Assembly: GCA_017556805.1 (NCBI GenBank)
Contig: JAFYMC010000014.1
Coordinates: 1-64,000, forward strand
Length of the DNA stretch: 64,000 bases
Source of the DNA: Lachnospiraceae bacterium
GTDB taxonomy: Bacteria > Bacillota > Clostridia > Lachnospirales > Lachnospiraceae
Direction of reading: 5' to 3'
The translations under genes were made by a program, and so were the position numbers. The notes under the pieces were generated by a model. That model was not told the origin of the DNA. It ran no database searches and was given only the letters and a program-made list of their open reading frames with translations. The first letter of the stretch is position 1. The number at the start of each line of letters is the position of its first letter. This document shows, piece after piece, positions 23,539 to 32,253 of this stretch.

Positions 23539-24754
23539 AGAATACATATCTCTCAAGTCGCTCAAACGCTTCCTTTACCCGTGTAAACGGCAGTGCCAGA
23601 TTCATACGGATGGCATACTTCCCATGAAAGGCCCGGCCATCCTGCCAGAGTACGCCCACGGAAAGCCCCGTCTTCTGCAGCTCGTCCAAAGTATTTTCGT
23701 GGGTCTTACACCACTCTTCGCAATCTAAAAACAGCATGTACGTTGCCTGTGGCTTTGATACCTTTACCCCCTGAAAGTGCGTGGTAATAAAGTCGCAGGC
23801 ATAATTTATATTCTTTGTCAGCACTTCCTTCAATTCCCCGAGCCATGCCTCTCCCTCTGACGTATACGCGCCCATGAGTGCGTACATAGACAGCACATTC
23901 ATGCTGTTATAGTGACACAGGGAAGATTCCTTCCGCAATCTGTCCCGAAGCCTTTGGTTATACACAATATGATAACTGCCGATCAGTCCCGCCAAATTAA
24001 AGGTCTTGGACGGCGCATAAAAAGCAATCGTACGCTGTCTTGCATCCTCCGACACCGACTGGGTCGGAATATGGCGGTAATCCGCCAGATACAAATCCGA
24101 CCAGATTTCATCGGAGATTACGTACACATCATACTTTTTGAACAGCTCCATGGCCGTTTCGATTTCCCAACGTTCCCATGCCCGTCCCGTCGGATTGTGG
24201 GGACTGCAAAAAATCGCCGCATGAATGTGCTGTTCTTTTATCTTGCGTTCCATGTCCGCAAAATCCATACGCCACACATTATGTTCATCAATCACTAAAG
24301 GGCTGTGCACCAGCTCATAGCCCGCATTTCCGAGGGCACCGGTAAATCCCACATAGGTCGGCGCATGTACTAATATTTTATCTCCACGGGAACACAAAAT
24401 CCCCGCCGCACTGACCACACCACCCAGCACGCCGTTCTCATAGCCGATACACTCCGCGGTGAGGCCTTCCACCTTGTTTCGCCCGGCCTGCCACCGGATA
24501 ATCGCATCATAATACTCCTGCCGCGGAGAAAAATAGCCGTACACCGGATGGGAAAGGCGCCCGGAAATTGCCTCCGGAATGGACGGTGCCGTGGCAAAAT
24601 TCATATCCGCTACCCACATCGGGATCGCATCAAAGCCTTCCTTTAGCGGTACGGAAAAATAGCCTTCGCCGGACTGTCTTTCCTCCGCCGGCATATCTAA
24701 CGCCAGAGCATCCTTTCCGGTACGTTCAATGATGGATGTAAAATCGTATTTCAT
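23531..24754 (-). CDS. patB: PatB/MalY-type PLP-dependent cystathionine beta-lyase
   Basis: 407 aa, normal for the family. A fold-type I aminotransferase-like enzyme with the PLP lysine in YAPSKTFNLAGL, substrate-phosphate residues in PHNPTGR, and the MalY/PatB-type N-terminus (IPMWVADMNFATAPSI). It splits cystathionine or cysteine to pyruvate, ammonia and homocysteine or sulfide. It stands alone, convergent with the esterase gene. Some MalY proteins also act as regulators; nothing here shows that. Confidence 0.9.
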   Translation of the reverse strand: MKYDFTSIIERTGKDALALDMPAEERQSGEGYFSVPLKEGFDAIPMWVADMNFATAPSIPEAISGRLSHPVYGYFSPRQEYYDAIIRWQAGRNKVEGLTAECIGYENGVLGGVVSAAGILCSRGDKILVHAPTYVGFTGALGNAGYELVHSPLVIDEHNVWRMDFADMERKIKEQHIHAAIFCSPHNPTGRAWERWEIETAMELFKKYDVYVISDEIWSDLYLADYRHIPTQSVSEDARQRTIAFYAPSKTFNLAGLIGSYHIVYNQRLRDRLRKESSLCHYNSMNVLSMYALMGAYTSEGEAWLGELKEVLTKNINYACDFITTHFQGVKVSKPQATYMLFLDCEEWCKTHENTLDELQKTGLSVGVLWQDGRAFHGKYAIRMNLALPFTRVKEAFERLERYVFSI

Positions 24755-24886
24755 AGTGTACTCCTCCTACTGTTCAATTTTCTTTGACTCAAACCTCAAC
24801 CGCCACTATCCTCTCTCTTAATAGTATCGTAACCTATCCGATAAGATATTGCAATATCACAAAGCCACTTTCCTTTCCGTCAGAAA

Positions 24887-24915
24887 TTGACAATACTCTC
24901 CTGTTTTACTATAAT
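24887..24915 (+). promoter_or_regulatory. Consensus promoter of the DUF3137-like gene
   Basis: TTGACA (24887-24892), 17-nt spacer, TATAAT (24910-24915): a perfect match. Confidence 0.92.
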
Positions 24916-24947
24916 TATTACAAACAAAAAAATAAAAGGAGATCCCT

Positions 24948-25802
24948 ATGAACCAAGAACTGGAAAATTTAGAAAAAATCAGAAAAGCCGCCATTCTTAA
25001 CCGAGTTACCAAATATGTGGTATGCTACGGCCTCCCCCTCCTTCTCGGAATATTGGTAGGCACTTCCCAGGATGAATTTATCACCGGTGCGGCATGTTTT
25101 GTATTCCCTTGTATGTTCCTATCCACACTCTGGGCGAAGCTGGCAAAAAACCGCGCCTTGGCGCAGTACAGATCCACCTTCAAAAAAGTCTTGATTGAAT
25201 CCGCCTTAAACGGCGGAGCCTTATACGAGGATATGGAGTTTGAATATGATGCGGGGCTCCAGCCGGCACTGATTTTCAAATCCGGTCTGTTTAACACCGA
25301 CAAGTATTTCTCAGACTGCTATTTAAGCGGCGTTTCCGACGGAGTTAAGTTTATCCAAGCGGATGTTCGTAACTTAAGAACCAGCAAGGACGGCACCTTT
25401 TTGGAATACGACGGTACGTTTCTTGCATTCCCGACTTCCCTGCCGGATGCCACCCAGACCAATATTTATCACAGGGATGCGGATGTCTGTGTCCTTGTCA
25501 TGGGAAAGGAGTTTAAAATCGGAAACGACAGCTTCGACAACATGTTCAAAGTAAACTCCTCCCAGCCGGATAAGGCAAAGGCTCTCCTTACCGACGATTT
25601 TATCCGCCGCCTGGTAGAACTACAAAACCTGACCGGACGCAGAATCGTTATGACGGTAAAGCAGGGTTGGGTATACGCCTTCTGGCCGAACAAGAACAGT
25701 GTACTGAAGCCGAAGTTATTTAAAAAGTATGATGCGTCCATGAACAGTGAGATTATTAAGGAGCTTTCTACGGCGCAGGAATTTATACGATTATTTAAGT
25801 AG
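24948..25802 (+). CDS. DUF3137-like membrane-anchored protein
   Basis: 284 aa with AAAGGAG before the ATG. Two hydrophobic segments at about 22-40 and 47-63 form a membrane hairpin, followed by a long cytoplasmic domain of mixed beta structure. The pattern (N-terminal hairpin, FKKVLIESALNGG, GSxxF-like beta strands with YFSDCYLSG) resembles the DUF3137 family, whose function is unknown. Single gene with a consensus promoter and terminator. Confidence 0.7.
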   Translation: MNQELENLEKIRKAAILNRVTKYVVCYGLPLLLGILVGTSQDEFITGAACFVFPCMFLSTLWAKLAKNRALAQYRSTFKKVLIESALNGGALYEDMEFEYDAGLQPALIFKSGLFNTDKYFSDCYLSGVSDGVKFIQADVRNLRTSKDGTFLEYDGTFLAFPTSLPDATQTNIYHRDADVCVLVMGKEFKIGNDSFDNMFKVNSSQPDKAKALLTDDFIRRLVELQNLTGRRIVMTVKQGWVYAFWPNKNSVLKPKLFKKYDASMNSEIIKELSTAQEFIRLFK

Positions 25803-25855
25803 AGGGTAGTTAATAATAAAGGCTTCGCCTAACAGACGCATACTATAAATGGCAC

Positions 25856-25893
25856 ACAAGTCCCCCGCGAGCAGCAGTTTGCGAGGGACTTGT
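25856..25893. terminator. Terminator between convergent genes
   Basis: ACAAGTCCC (25856-25864) / GGGACTTGT (25885-25893) with an inner CGC/GCG pair, lying between convergent genes. Confidence 0.8.
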
Positions 25894-25913
25894 CTATTTA
25901 GCTTGGTTTTCTC

Positions 25914-26747
25914 CTATTTCAGGCGTTTCTCAATATATGCATTCTTAGGCAATCCATTCTCACAGGCAGCATAATACAGCCGCTTAGCAGACTCCGCTTC
26001 ACCTGTATCAATCAGTGAATTCACCGCGGAGGTGATTCCCACAACCGCGCATTTGCGTTTTCCGAACGGTGTGATAAAGCTTTTCCACTCACCCACAAGA
26101 AAATCGCAGGGAGCATCTGCGTGTAACAAATCAGAAAGCATCTGCTCACTCAACTCCTTGATCTCTCTATTATCTGTGGAAAAACACTTCGATACCGATG
26201 TCAGATGCAGAAGCCGGTAAAAAGGATATTCCGATACATTTTTTGCCTTATCCAGAAAGGTCTCAAAATTTGCTTTCGCATATGCCATACATTCCTTTTT
26301 CGGCGACATCAAATGATTCTGATATAACGCAGCTCTATGAGCACAAAATTCCGCAAAAAGATAGGTATTCTCCGCATTACACGAAATCGCCTCCCGATAC
26401 ACCGACCACCACCAATCGGAATAGCCGTCCTTCTCCAAGGTCAGTCTTTGTGTAGCGTCACAAACAAGCCAATATAAATAGCCGCAATCTTCTTTCAAAA
26501 TGCATTCATAAAAAGCGCTGTGGTTTTGGCTCAAAGCATGTCCATCCCGAAGAAGTGCATAATTATCGGAAATATTCCAATAGCAAAACCCGATATCCTC
26601 AAAATCGGTAACCTCATGATTTGCCATCACCGACTTTAAATACGCTATCATTTCCAAATCTTTGGTTCTCTTTTCTTCCGACGATGCAATAACTCGTTGC
26701 CCAACAAGCTTCAATTCAAGAAAACGCTCTTTTATTTGCGGATTCAA
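25914..26747 (-). CDS. Soluble protein of unknown function
   Basis: 277 aa from TTG 26747, chosen for the GGGAGGTG site 8 nt upstream; a longer frame to 26885 has no ribosome site and would cross the divergent promoters. The protein is helical, rich in Trp, Tyr, Cys and Glu, without signal peptide or TM segments, and looks like a helical-repeat fold (pattern like YAKANFETFLDKAKN). I recognise no family. It lies next to the small-RNA locus and is transcribed away from it. Confidence 0.65.
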   Translation of the reverse strand: MNPQIKERFLELKLVGQRVIASSEEKRTKDLEMIAYLKSVMANHEVTDFEDIGFCYWNISDNYALLRDGHALSQNHSAFYECILKEDCGYLYWLVCDATQRLTLEKDGYSDWWWSVYREAISCNAENTYLFAEFCAHRAALYQNHLMSPKKECMAYAKANFETFLDKAKNVSEYPFYRLLHLTSVSKCFSTDNREIKELSEQMLSDLLHADAPCDFLVGEWKSFITPFGKRKCAVVGITSAVNSLIDTGEAESAKRLYYAACENGLPKNAYIEKRLK

Positions 26748-26817
26748 AAAAACACCTCCCTTTGCTAATTCGGCTTCTGCTTTTATTTTACGGGGGGTAT
26801 AAGTAGATTTACAAGAC

Positions 26818-26846
26818 TTGTAAGAAAATGATATGTGTAGTATAAT
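26818..26846 (+). promoter_or_regulatory. Upstream promoter of the small-RNA locus
   Basis: TTGTAA (26818-26823), 17-nt spacer, TATAAT (26841-26846). It points toward the second promoter 55 nt further on. A small hairpin TACAC-CCAAAA-GTGTA follows in the leader (26877-26892). Confidence 0.6.
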
Positions 26847-26900
26847 ATATGTGAAAAAACTCCTTGAACCATTTGGTACACCCAAAAGTGTAGATTGAGG

Positions 26901-26929
26901 TTGAAATTTCTATTTTACTATGTTATAAT
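26901..26929 (+). promoter_or_regulatory. Main promoter of the small-RNA locus
   Basis: TTGAAA (26901-26906), 17-nt spacer, TATAAT (26924-26929). Start of transcription expected near 26936. Confidence 0.8.
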
Positions 26930-26935
26930 AAATGC

Positions 26936-27008
26936 AGGCAAAAGAAATGAGAGTCCATGCGGACACAAATTGAAAACCCACGAGTGCCAGCTCGTGGGTT
27001 TTCTTGTC
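26936..27008 (+). ncRNA. Candidate small RNA or leader RNA of about 70 nt
   Basis: A consensus-like promoter leads into about 35 nt with a small GTCC-ATGC-GGAC hairpin, then directly into a 13-bp terminator hairpin. No protein of ordinary size fits. A nine-codon frame (ATG 26947, product MRVHADTN) ends with its TGA at the base of the terminator stem, so the transcript could also be an attenuator with a leader peptide. No gene of usual size follows until the minus-strand rubrerythrin, so a free-standing RNA is the simpler reading. Confidence 0.6.
26972..27003 (+). terminator. Terminator of the small RNA
   Basis: GAAAACCCACGAG (26972-26984) / CTCGTGGGTTTTC (26991-27003), perfect 13-bp stem, 6-nt loop, then TTGTCTAATTATTTT. 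Confidence 0.85.
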
Positions 27009-27125
27009 TAATTATTTTGGATGGCAAGACCGGACCATCAGGCACATTACCGCTATTCCTCGCTATCGAACCATTTGCATATGTAGTAGGCAACTACACT
27101 AGCCAAAATAGAGAGGATAAAAGAA

Positions 27126-27179
27126 ATGAGAAACTCCACCGCGAACACCCCCTTCCTGTACCGGTATAGGGGACGGTAA
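27126..27179 (+). CDS. Possible 17-residue peptide MRNSTANTPFLYRYRGR
   Basis: A short frame with GAGAGGA 9 nt before the ATG. The start context AAAAGAAATGAGA (27119-27131) repeats exactly the context of the small-RNA frame (26940-26952). The peptide is basic and aromatic (ends FLYRYRGR), not hydrophobic, so it does not resemble a type I toxin. It may instead be a remnant of a longer gene or chance. The stretch 27180-27340 after it holds an AT-rich segment and a 7-bp CCTTCCT/AGGAAGG dyad (27303-27339) but no gene I can support. Confidence 0.3.
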   Translation: MRNSTANTPFLYRYRGR

Positions 27180-27340
27180 CAAGTTTATTATATCATACGT
27201 TTGTTCGGTTGCATAGTGTTAATTTACATATTATAGCAGACAAAATGGCTAAATATAGGCTTCGGTTTAGGCCGATTCAGGCCATTCGGAATCCGCTACG
27301 CTCCTTCCTCACGGGGGCGGTCAGCAAGACGAAGGAAGGC

Positions 27341-27377
27341 AAAAATAAAGCTCCCGTGTAAGCAAGCTTACGGGAGC
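27341..27377 (-). terminator. Terminator of the rubrerythrin gene
   Basis: GCTCCCGT (27350-27357) / ACGGGAGC (27370-27377), followed on the minus strand by TTTATTTTT. Confidence 0.85.
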
Positions 27378-27428
27378 ATATATTTTTCACTTGTTGTAGC
27401 GGATGCTCATCATCAGAGCAGTTTCTTC

Positions 27429-27971
27429 TTAGCCGAAGTATCTCTTAAGCAGTCCCTCGAATGCCTTACCATGTCTTGCCTCGTCGCGAGCCATCTCATG
27501 CACGGTATCATGGATTGCATCTAAGTTCTGAGCCTTTGCTCTCTTTGCAAGGTCGGTCTTTCCTGCGGTTGCACCGTTCTCAGCATCTACACGAAGCTCA
27601 AGGTTCTTCTTGGTGCTGTCGGTTACTACTTCTCCGAGAAGCTCTGCAAACTTTGCAGCGTGCTCAGCCTCTTCCCATGCTGCCTTTTCATAGTACAAAC
27701 CGATTTCCGGATAACCTTCTCTGTGTGCCACACGAGCCATTGCAAGGTACATACCAACCTCACAGCACTCACCTTCGAAGTTTGCACGAAGGTCCATTAA
27801 AATGTCCTCACTAACGCCCTTTGCTACACCTACTACATGCTCGGAAGCCCATACCTTCTCACCAGCCTGCTCAGTGAACTTCTCAGCCGGTGCCTTACAT
27901 ACCGGACAGCTTTCCGGAGCGGAATCTCCCTCATGAACATAACCACACACATTACATACATACTTTGCCAT
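27429..27971 (-). CDS. Reverse-type rubrerythrin
   Basis: 180 aa. An N-terminal rubredoxin domain ([10 protein letters not shown] and CPVCKAP, four Cys) precedes a ferritin-like four-helix diiron domain ([22 protein letters not shown], quoted in part; [22 protein letters not shown]). The rubredoxin-first order marks the reverse rubrerythrins of anaerobes, which reduce hydrogen peroxide and some also O2. The only good ribosome site, AAGGAGG, lies 41 nt before the ATG with a hairpin between. The PerR-like gene is 206 bp upstream on the same strand, forming an oxidative-stress pair. Confidence 0.94.
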   Translation of the reverse strand: MAKYVCNVCGYVHEGDSAPESCPVCKAPAEKFTEQAGEKVWASEHVVGVAKGVSEDILMDLRANFEGECCEVGMYLAMARVAHREGYPEIGLYYEKAAWEEAEHAAKFAELLGEVVTDSTKKNLELRVDAENGATAGKTDLAKRAKAQNLDAIHDTVHEMARDEARHGKAFEGLLKRYFG

Positions 27972-27980
27972 ACTCGCTTC

Positions 27981-28019
27981 GCTGTGCCGCGCTTACGTCT
28001 TACGCACAGCATCCTCCTT
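27981..28019 (-). promoter_or_regulatory. Ribosome site separated from the ATG by a hairpin
   Basis: On the minus strand AAGGAGG (28019-28013) is followed by GCTGTGC (28010-28004) and GCACAGC (27987-27981), a 7-bp stem enclosing 16 nt, then 9 nt to the ATG. If the hairpin forms, the effective spacing falls to about 11 nt, near normal. There is no other ribosome site. Confidence 0.6.
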
Positions 28020-28082
28020 TTTTATAAAATGTTTGTTGCGGCTTAGCCGCCTGTTTTTAAATTAGTAATTTTTACTGATATC

Positions 28083-28111
28083 AATATATCATGTTTTTTT
28101 CTGCTTGTCAA
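28083..28111 (-). promoter_or_regulatory. Promoter of rubrerythrin
   Basis: Minus strand TTGACA (28111-28106), 17-nt spacer, TATATT (28088-28083). The leader of about 105 nt also holds a GCGGC-TTA-GCCGC hairpin (28037-28049). Confidence 0.8.
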
Positions 28112-28177
28112 TACTTTTTTAAAATAAATTAGGAATTATTATCACTTTGTTCCCAGTCCATGTTTCACAACGATGTG

Positions 28178-28567
28178 TTACACAGTTTCTTTGGCGTTGC
28201 ACTCCGGACAACATCCGAAAAAATATGTAACATGCCCTTCAATCGTTCCGCCGAATCCGGCCCCGGCAATCACATTGATATGGGAAAGTCCCTCCATCTC
28301 AAGGTCCGAAACTCTTCCGCACTCCTTACAAAGAAAATGATAGTGCAATTCCGGGTTTCCGTCGTACCGGTCACAGGTGCCTCCACAGGATAATCGAAGG
28401 ATATCCCCCGCGTCCGCCAGCATATTTAAATTGCGATACACCGTACCGAGACTGATATTGGGAATCTGTTCTCTTACGTTTTCGTAAACTGTTTCTGCTG
28501 TCGGATGAGACGTTGTACCATGTAAGTAATCTAAAATCGCATCCCGCTGCCTGCTGTGTTTTATCAT
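28178..28567 (-). CDS. perR: Fur-family repressor, PerR-like
   Basis: 129 aa. Winged helix-turn-helix (HPTAETVYENVREQIPNISLGTVYRNL, quoted in part) and a C-terminal dimerisation domain with a structural zinc site of two Cys pairs (CKEC and CPEC). The regulatory metal ligands (HYHFLC region and Asp/His residues) look kept. PerR senses peroxide by oxidation of an iron-bound His and derepresses peroxidase genes; here the adjacent rubrerythrin is the natural target. The gene has a consensus promoter whose start region carries a dyad. PerR is preferred over Fur by context. Confidence 0.85.
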   Translation of the reverse strand: MIKHSRQRDAILDYLHGTTSHPTAETVYENVREQIPNISLGTVYRNLNMLADAGDILRLSCGGTCDRYDGNPELHYHFLCKECGRVSDLEMEGLSHINVIAGAGFGGTIEGHVTYFFGCCPECNAKETV

Positions 28568-28590
28568 AAATACCTCGTTTCAAATAATCA

Positions 28591-28610
28591 ATAATAGTTA
28601 CTACTATTAT
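28591..28610 (-). promoter_or_regulatory. Dyad at the perR transcription start, possible autoregulatory box
   Basis: ATAATAG (28591-28597) / CTATTAT (28604-28610) with a 6-nt centre, abutting the -10 hexamer. It is AT-rich like PerR/Fur boxes but does not match the 7-1-7 consensus closely. Confidence 0.5.
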
Positions 28611-28637
28611 TATAAGTAAATCTTTATTATTTGTCAA
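28609..28637 (-). promoter_or_regulatory. Consensus promoter of perR
   Basis: Minus strand TTGACA (28637-28632), 17-nt spacer, TATAAT (28614-28609): a perfect match. Confidence 0.9.
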
Positions 28638-28693
28638 GGTATTTCTTTCCGACCGAATTTTATTCCTATCGGTCCCCTGCGAACTCTATTTAT

Positions 28694-28726
28694 ACAAAAA
28701 CAGGGCCCTCCTTTAGAAAGCCCTGT
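28694..28726 (-). terminator. Terminator of the chemoreceptor gene
   Basis: ACAGGGC (28700-28706) / GCCCTGT (28720-28726), followed on the minus strand by TTTTTG. Confidence 0.85.
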
Positions 28727-28747
28727 CATAATATACCTATTTCTCTT

Positions 28748-30085
28748 TTACATTTCTACTACCCGGAAGTTCTGCATCAGCGCCTCCAGCATCTCAGCCT
28801 GACTGTTCATTTCCTGACTGGCAGCCGCACATTCTTCCGAAGTTGCGGAATTCATTTGTACCACATCATTAATGTGCGTTACACCGGCTGCAATCTGTTT
28901 AAAGGACGCTGCCTGTGCCTTTAACGCCTGTGCCGCCTGATTGATATCTCCCATGATTTCGTTGGAATCGGCAACAACTTCCTCCAACTGCTTTGCGGTT
29001 TCGTTAGCCACAACCGTACCCTTTTCTACCGCAGCCAAAGAAGTATCGATAAGAACCTTGGATTTTTTCGCCGCCTCGGCACTTTGCGCCGCCAACAAAG
29101 ATACCTGATCCGCAACCACGGCAAAGCCTTTTCCGGCTTCTCCGGCACGCGCCGCCTCAATGGACGCGTTCAGCGCAAGAAGATTCGTCTGAGTAGCAAT
29201 ATCGTTAATCGCATCAATAATGTTCTGAATCTGCTTCGATGCCTTACTGATTTCGTTCATGGACTGTACCATTTCATGTACTTTTTCGTTACTCTTTCCG
29301 ATAGCAACACCGGAATTCTCCACCTTCTTACTTACCATGTTTGCAGCTTCGGCACTCATGGTCACCTCAGAGGTGGCCGTCTCGATGGATGCCGCAAGTT
29401 CTTCGGTTACACCGGCCTGTTCCGCAGCTCCCTGAGCAAGTTCCGTGGAACTGTCCGCCACCTGATTGGCTCCGCTTGTTACCTGTGCCGCCGCACTGCG
29501 AATATTAACTACCATATCAGCAATACTCTGTTCAAAGGAAAACATAGACTGCGAAATCTCTGCAAAAGCTCCCTTCATCTCCACCGTCGGCTGTGCTGCA
29601 AAATTGCCGCCGGCAAACTCATTCATGCCTCTGCTGATATCCTCGACATACGAAGCCAGTGCCTTACAGGACTTTCGCAGACTTTCTGCCACCTGTCCCA
29701 CTTCGTCCTCCGATGTATAATTAATTGCAACTTTAAGATTGCCCTTTGCCAGCTCCGCAGAAGCCTTTTCAATCTCCTTCAACGGATCTGCCACCATACT
29801 AACAACACTCTTTCCCAGGGATTTCATCATTATGAAGGCGCCAAGCAAAAAGATCAATGGGAAAAGAAGTCCGAAGAACACCAAAATCTGCGTATTTCCC
29901 AGCTGAGTTGCCACTTCCGGATCCAACCTTCCGAGTTTTACCGCAAGTATAAGTAATACAGCTTCAGTAAAAACACAGGAAACAATCATCTGCTTAAATA
30001 TGGATTGCAATCCATATCGTATTTTCTCTCCGATACTCTTGTTTGTAAGTTTACGTAACACTTTCTCCAACATCTGCTTTATCAT
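28748..30085 (-). CDS. Methyl-accepting chemotaxis protein with a minimal sensor
   Basis: 445 aa. Two TM segments (about 30-50 and 67-87) are joined by a loop of only about 15 residues, so there is no periplasmic-type ligand domain. A HAMP domain follows ([24 protein letters not shown]), then a coiled-coil signalling domain with the conserved hairpin tip ([27 protein letters not shown], quoted in part). It would feed CheA/CheW, sensing membrane state, cytoplasmic cues or a partner protein. Single gene with a terminator and an AAAGGAG site. Confidence 0.92.
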   Translation of the reverse strand: MIKQMLEKVLRKLTNKSIGEKIRYGLQSIFKQMIVSCVFTEAVLLILAVKLGRLDPEVATQLGNTQILVFFGLLFPLIFLLGAFIMMKSLGKSVVSMVADPLKEIEKASAELAKGNLKVAINYTSEDEVGQVAESLRKSCKALASYVEDISRGMNEFAGGNFAAQPTVEMKGAFAEISQSMFSFEQSIADMVVNIRSAAAQVTSGANQVADSSTELAQGAAEQAGVTEELAASIETATSEVTMSAEAANMVSKKVENSGVAIGKSNEKVHEMVQSMNEISKASKQIQNIIDAINDIATQTNLLALNASIEAARAGEAGKGFAVVADQVSLLAAQSAEAAKKSKVLIDTSLAAVEKGTVVANETAKQLEEVVADSNEIMGDINQAAQALKAQAASFKQIAAGVTHINDVVQMNSATSEECAAASQEMNSQAEMLEALMQNFRVVEM

Positions 30086-30243
30086 TACACACTTCTCCTT
30101 TGCAATCCGCTTTTCCTATCACTGCTCCGTAAAACGCAAAACCGCAACGTGATATTGTCTTTATTATACACCGCACAGGCGAATTTGTCAAAATATTTCA
30201 TTTCATTGTTTCAATTTTTGTTGCATTAACACTTTAAACATAC

Positions 30244-30281
30244 AAAAAGTCCGGCACGCGCTCATTTCAACGTGTCGGACT
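30244..30281 (-). terminator. Terminator of the DEAD-box helicase gene
   Basis: AGTCCGGCACG (30248-30258) / CGTGTCGGACT (30271-30281), 11 bp with one G-T pair, then TTTTTG on the minus strand. Confidence 0.85.
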
Positions 30282-30295
30282 CCTTCTTACCGCCT

Positions 30296-32137
30296 CTACT
30301 TTTTCTTTCTTACAGGTTTTCCGCTCATGCTTACATCTACCACACCGAGCTTCCCTTTGGCATTTTTCTTTCCGGCGCTCTTGCTTTTCTTTTCGCCGGT
30401 ATTTCCGGTCGAAGTCGCCTCACTTTCCACAGACTTTCTTCCTCTGCGGCCTGTGGAGCTTCCTTCCTCCGGTTTCGCCTTACTGTGGCTTCCACGGCCT
30501 TCACCGGACTTTGTACTGCGACCGCCGCCTCTGCCTTCGGGAAGACCACCGGACTTTCCGCTGCTGTTGGCACGCTCCATCTGGATGTTACGTCCGCGAA
30601 TCTTTACATTCTGCATCGCCTCAAGTACCGCATCCGCATAATCCACCGGCACCTCCACAAAGGTGTAGTTGTCGTACATCTGAATGGAACCCACCAACTG
30701 GCCCGGCATACCGCTTTCCCCCGCAATGGCACCTACAATGTCTCCCGGACGAATCTTATCCCGCTTACCAACGTTTACAAACAAACGGGCTCTTGCCGAT
30801 TTGCCCTCTCCTTCGCTCATATCCAGACCGGCATCAAACATTGCCTCGGTTGCCATTTCGCCCATAGCAAGCTTCAAAAGCGCCGCTGCCATTTCCAAAG
30901 AGGTACAATCCGTCTCTTCAATATGCTTTTCAATAATCTCCGTCATAGTACGAAGCTCACCGCCCGCAATGAGTTCATCCACCTGCTTCATCAGTTTCTC
31001 GGAACGAATGGCATTGATATCATTTGCCGACGGAATCGGACGAAGGTGAATCTTCGTCTTACAGTACCGCATAATATCCTTTAACTTATAAATCTCCTTG
31101 CCTACCACCAAGGTATGAGACGTACCCACACGACCCGCACGGCCGGTTCTGCCGATACGATGCACGTAATACTCGTCATCCTGCGGTACATCATAATTAA
31201 ATACCGCTTCTACATCATCTACATCAATACCTCTTGCAGCCACATCCGTTGCCACTAAAAGGTCGATTTTTCCGCTACGGAAGGACTCCATAACACGGTC
31301 TCTCTGCTGTTGCTTCAAATCCCCGTGCAAACCGTCCGCAAAGTAGCCGCGAAGCTGTAAATCCTCCACCAGCTCATCCACCAGCTTCTTCGTATTACAG
31401 AACACCAGCGCCCGCTTCGGGTCGTACATATCGAGGAGTCTTGCCAGCACCTCCGGCTTATTCTTCTGACGCACTTCATAATAGTACTGCTCAATCTTCG
31501 GCACCGTCAGTTCCTTCTTTACCACACGAACGATTTCCGCATCCTTCTGATACGTCTCCGCCAAATCCATAATCGGCTGCGGCATGGTTGCGGAAAACAA
31601 AAGTGTCTGGCGCTCCTCCGGCAACTCCTTTAAAATAGTCTCGATATCCTCGCGGAAGCCCATGTTTAACATCTCATCCGCTTCATCTAAGGTAATCATC
31701 TTTACCGTACCCATCTTCAGGGTGTGACGGCGCATATGGTCCATCACACGTCCCGGCGTACCGATAATCACCTGCACGCCACCCTTTAAGGAACGAATCT
31801 GCTTGTTAATGTCCTGACCGCCGTAAATCGGAAGCACCTTTATACCGTGCATAAACTTGGCAAGCTTACGAACTTCCTCTGCTACCTGAATGGCTAACTC
31901 TCTCGTCGGGCAAAGCACCAACGCCTGCAAGCTCTTATCCTTCGGGTCCACTCTCTGAAGTAACGGAATACCGAAGGCCGCTGTCTTACCGGTACCGGTC
32001 TGGGCCTGACCGATCATATCCTTTCCTTCTAATGCCACCGGAATGGCTGCCGCCTGAATCGGGGACATTTCTTCAAATCCCATCTCTGCCACCGCACGCA
32101 AAATCGGTGCCTGTAAATTACTTTCATCAAATCTCAT
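30296..32137 (-). CDS. DEAD-box RNA helicase, CsdA/DeaD type
   Basis: 613 aa. All helicase motifs are present: Q motif (EEMSPIQ), motif I AQTGTGKT (45-52), PTRELA, DEAD (near 150), SAT, LVFCNTK, ATDVAARGIDV and HRIGRTGRAG. A DbpA-type RNA-binding domain follows (ARLFVNVGKRDKIRPGDIVGAI, quoted in part), then a basic, Ser/Gly/Lys-rich tail of about 75 residues that should hold RNA without fixed structure. It remodels structured RNA in ribosome assembly or mRNA decay, often at low temperature. Single gene with a leader of about 100 nt. Confidence 0.94.
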   Translation of the reverse strand: MRFDESNLQAPILRAVAEMGFEEMSPIQAAAIPVALEGKDMIGQAQTGTGKTAAFGIPLLQRVDPKDKSLQALVLCPTRELAIQVAEEVRKLAKFMHGIKVLPIYGGQDINKQIRSLKGGVQVIIGTPGRVMDHMRRHTLKMGTVKMITLDEADEMLNMGFREDIETILKELPEERQTLLFSATMPQPIMDLAETYQKDAEIVRVVKKELTVPKIEQYYYEVRQKNKPEVLARLLDMYDPKRALVFCNTKKLVDELVEDLQLRGYFADGLHGDLKQQQRDRVMESFRSGKIDLLVATDVAARGIDVDDVEAVFNYDVPQDDEYYVHRIGRTGRAGRVGTSHTLVVGKEIYKLKDIMRYCKTKIHLRPIPSANDINAIRSEKLMKQVDELIAGGELRTMTEIIEKHIEETDCTSLEMAAALLKLAMGEMATEAMFDAGLDMSEGEGKSARARLFVNVGKRDKIRPGDIVGAIAGESGMPGQLVGSIQMYDNYTFVEVPVDYADAVLEAMQNVKIRGRNIQMERANSSGKSGGLPEGRGGGRSTKSGEGRGSHSKAKPEEGSSTGRRGRKSVESEATSTGNTGEKKSKSAGKKNAKGKLGVVDVSMSGKPVRKKK

Positions 32138-32253
32138 ATTATTCTTTTCCTATTCTATAATTTCGAGTCTTTCCGCGCTCGAACATTCTGCGCAATAACT
32201 TTGTCAGTATAACATAAAGTTTTCCCATAAAGCCTACAGATTATTGGAAATTT

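Noticed and set aside
26957-27169. 70-codon frame starting inside the small RNA
   Set aside because: It reads through the 13-bp terminator stem, has no ribosome site, and overlaps the better-supported short frame.
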